Positions 13,278 through 14,740 of a stretch of 14,740 nucleotides of DNA are shown here, one piece after another. Within the stretch, counting starts at the first letter, position 1. The number at the start of each line of letters is the position of its first letter. The stretch is from CAG-390 sp964522215 (lineage in GTDB: Bacteria; Bacillota; Clostridia; Oscillospirales; CAG-272). The position numbers and the translations under genes are program-made. The notes below the pieces were generated by a model. It was not told the DNA's origin and made no database searches. It saw nothing but the letters and a program-made list of their open reading frames with translations. The stretch is from NCBI GenBank assembly GCA_964522215.1, contig CAZFVR010000033.1, positions 1 through 14,740 on the forward strand. The letters are read 5' to 3'.

Positions 13278-13330
13278 ATAAGTTAGCCGATGGTAAAACT
13301 TCGTTTTACGATCGACTATATAATATAAGT
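13270..13330. repeat. Palindromic insert flanked by 14-bp direct repeats
   Basis: The 14 bases TATATAATATAAGT occur at 13270-13283 and again, identical, at 13317-13330. Between them lies an imperfect palindrome whose centre is GTAAAAC-TTC-GTTTTAC (13293-13309), extended outward with a few mismatches. The arrangement resembles a miniature insertion with target duplication, or a duplicated promoter -10 region around a leader hairpin. Confidence 0.7.
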
Positions 13331-13366
13331 GATAAAACGGCGTGGCCGAAAACGTGAGGTGCGGGG

Positions 13367-13990
13367 ATGGATTCATTGCTGATAGGTGTAGCCGGCGGGA
13401 CCGGCAGCGGCAAGACTACACTTGTTTCAAAGCTTGCCGAGCATTTTGTCGGAGAGGTGGCGGTGCTCTGCCACGACTGGTATTACCGTGCGCAGGACGA
13501 GCTGTCCCTCACCGAGCGTGCGCGGCAGAATTACGACTGCCCGGAGGCGTTTGAGACAGAGCGGCTGATAGCCGATCTGCGGGCACTGCGCCGCGGCGAG
13601 GCGGTAGACTGCCCGCAGTATGATTACACACAGCACACGCGGGCGCAACAGACCCTGCACATAGAGCCGGCGCGAGTGACTATCGTTGAGGGGATATTGC
13701 TGTTTGCCGACCCGCAGCTGCGGCAGATGCTGGATATTCGCATATTTGTGGATACCGATGCCGATATCCGCATCCTGCGGCGCCTGCAGCGGGATGTGCT
13801 TGAGCGCGGGCGGAGCATTGGCTCGGTGATATCGCAGTACACCGAAACGGTAAAGCCGATGCATGAGGCGTATGTTGAGCCCTCCAAAAAATACGCGCAC
13901 CTGATAGTTCCGGAGGGCGGCGAAAATACCGTTGCACTGGACATGATACTTGGCCGCATAGAGCGGCAGCTGAATATAAGTGAGCTTTAA
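13367..13990 (+). CDS. udk: Uridine kinase family protein
   Basis: This 207-residue cytoplasmic P-loop kinase phosphorylates uridine/cytidine to UMP/CMP in pyrimidine salvage. The Walker A is GGTGSGKTT at 10-18. The acceptor-site region CHDWYYRAQDELSLTERAR near 35-53 and NYDCPEAF, then PQYDYTQHTR near 83-92, are the standard uridine kinase segments. VTIVEGILLF is the Walker B region, and RDVLERGRSIGSVISQY is the lid. Length matches bacterial Udk (about 205-215). The start is preceded by a GAGGTG-like ribosome site. A membrane protein gene follows four bases after its stop. Relation to the neighbouring ThyX-like gene would make a pyrimidine theme, but they diverge and this may be chance. Phosphoribulokinase-like relatives are the only plausible alternative. 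Confidence 0.93.
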   Translation: MDSLLIGVAGGTGSGKTTLVSKLAEHFVGEVAVLCHDWYYRAQDELSLTERARQNYDCPEAFETERLIADLRALRRGEAVDCPQYDYTQHTRAQQTLHIEPARVTIVEGILLFADPQLRQMLDIRIFVDTDADIRILRRLQRDVLERGRSIGSVISQYTETVKPMHEAYVEPSKKYAHLIVPEGGENTVALDMILGRIERQLNISEL

Positions 13991-13994
13991 TAAA

Positions 13995-14609
13995 ATGAAA
14001 AAAACACTGATATACCTAAAATATCTCATGCCGCTTTTGGCGGTGCTGGCGTTTGCGCTTTATCTTATGGCAAGGTCTGTATTTTTTATCAATGACGGCG
14101 AGGTCAAGCGGCGGCAGTCCTTTAAAACACTTGCGGCATCCACCTACGCGGCGGCGGAGGATAGGCTTGACCGCCTTGAGCGCGAGGAGGAGCCGGACGA
14201 GGTGGATCTTTCCTTTGCCAAACGCGCCCGCGGGTATGTGATAGCCTGCCGCGTGTGCCTAGGCGTGGCATTCTTTTTTGCAATATACGCGGCCGGCGTG
14301 ACGATATTTGCAATAAGCCTGCCGCCGCAGACGGAGGCCGCACTCAATTGCAAATTTATGCTGCGACTGGTGCTGCCGCGGCCGTGGCTTGTGCCGTGCA
14401 TTCCACTGCTTTGCCTGCCGTATGCCTGCCTTGCACGCTATATCTGCCGGCTTTACGCAAAATTTTATCTTTATGATGTCTCAATAGGATACCACGGGCT
14501 ATCCCCCGCCACCCTATTGGTCGTACTGACAGCCATCTGCTTTTTGCTCTACTTTGCCGCCAAAGGCTGCGAGCGCGAGCTTAAAATGGATCCGTATAGG
14601 AGGATGTAG
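13995..14609 (+). CDS. Unidentified membrane protein, about four transmembrane helices
   Basis: I do not recognise this 204-residue protein. Hydrophobic segments lie near residues 10-31, 81-107, 131-154 and 169-190. A charged, Glu/Arg-rich loop at about 33-80 may form a helix or coiled coil (RLDRLEREEEPDEVD), and the C-terminal tail is short and basic/acidic mixed. Cysteines cluster in and near helices 2-4. The ATG at 13995 is four bases after the udk stop, so it is probably cotranscribed, though the ribosome site is weak and reinitiation may be used. A longer start at 13980 would overlap udk and is less likely. No catalytic motif or known family signature is visible. Codon and base composition resemble the neighbours. 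Confidence 0.75.
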   Translation: MKKTLIYLKYLMPLLAVLAFALYLMARSVFFINDGEVKRRQSFKTLAASTYAAAEDRLDRLEREEEPDEVDLSFAKRARGYVIACRVCLGVAFFFAIYAAGVTIFAISLPPQTEAALNCKFMLRLVLPRPWLVPCIPLLCLPYACLARYICRLYAKFYLYDVSIGYHGLSPATLLVVLTAICFLLYFAAKGCERELKMDPYRRM

Positions 14610-14611
14610 GG

Positions 14612-14665
14612 GGCGCTGTGCGGATCACATGTACGCGCCTGCAGTGCGTGATGATATCCATCACC
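14612..14665 (+). other. Hairpin-rich sequence after the udk operon
   Basis: GGCGC/GCGCC (14612-14616 with 14635-14639) encloses TGTG/CACA, and a second small stem GTGATG/CATCAC follows at about 14648-14664. No T-run follows, so these are at best a factor-dependent or processing end for the udk transcript. The window ends at 14740 and the rest shows no clear gene. Confidence 0.25.
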
Positions 14666-14740
14666 CCTGCGTCAAGGAGACGTAATTTCGTTTGCAAACG
14701 GAAAAAGCAATAGCTTACGATCCCTCAGGCGCTGCACCGG

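Noticed and set aside
13624..14029. Antisense frames within udk
   Set aside because: They mirror the codon structure of udk and have no start context or domain.

Overview
The window looks like an ordinary chromosomal segment from a fairly GC-rich, anaerobic, endospore-forming member of the Clostridia; Oscillospiraceae/Ruminococcaceae-like is my inference. The lineage call rests on a SpoIIR sporulation protein, a reverse-type rubrerythrin, a flavodiiron protein, a YerC/YecD-type TrpR-like repressor, a Ktr potassium system and vegetative promoters of the sigma-A type with AGGAGG-like ribosome sites. There are 16 genes: 13 on the minus strand and three (spoIIR, udk and a membrane protein) on the plus strand. 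I saw no tRNA, rRNA, CRISPR array, transposase, phage gene or toxin system.

Layout from left to right. 84-123 is a terminator. 177-3427 (minus) is a probable operon read in the order yerC-like regulator, ktrB/trkH, ktrA/trkA, sugar-phosphate isomerase/epimerase-like TIM barrel. 3428-3809 is non-coding and holds two GC-rich palindromic repeats and the terminator of the next operon. 3810-5602 (minus) is a cell-wall sugar salvage pair, a BadF-type amino-sugar kinase followed by MurQ etherase, with a clear promoter. 5792-8292 (minus) is a MATE transporter plus a lipoprotein D,D-carboxypeptidase, also with a clear promoter and terminator.

8513-11412 (minus) is an oxygen/peroxide defence block: a PerR-type regulator and reverse rubrerythrin in one transcription unit, and a large flavodiiron protein fused to flavin-reductase and rubredoxin domains in a second. 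Both units have a consensus promoter followed directly by an almost perfect Fur-family operator, so the block reads as a small self-regulated peroxide/oxygen regulon. 11610-12242 (plus) is spoIIR, ending at a bidirectional terminator shared with a Dabb-domain protein and a divergent ThyX-like protein (12306-13165, minus). 13367-14609 (plus) is uridine kinase and an unidentified four-helix membrane protein. The last 131 bases hold no gene I can call.

I do not see an obviously new multi-gene system. The items most worth a second look are the one-polypeptide flavodiiron/flavin-reductase/rubredoxin fusion with its twin operator, the divergent ThyX-like protein paired with a Dabb protein, a tiny ribosome-site-bearing reading frame coupled to spoIIR, the repeat-flanked palindrome in front of udk, and two terminators that carry an extra copy of their 5' arm.
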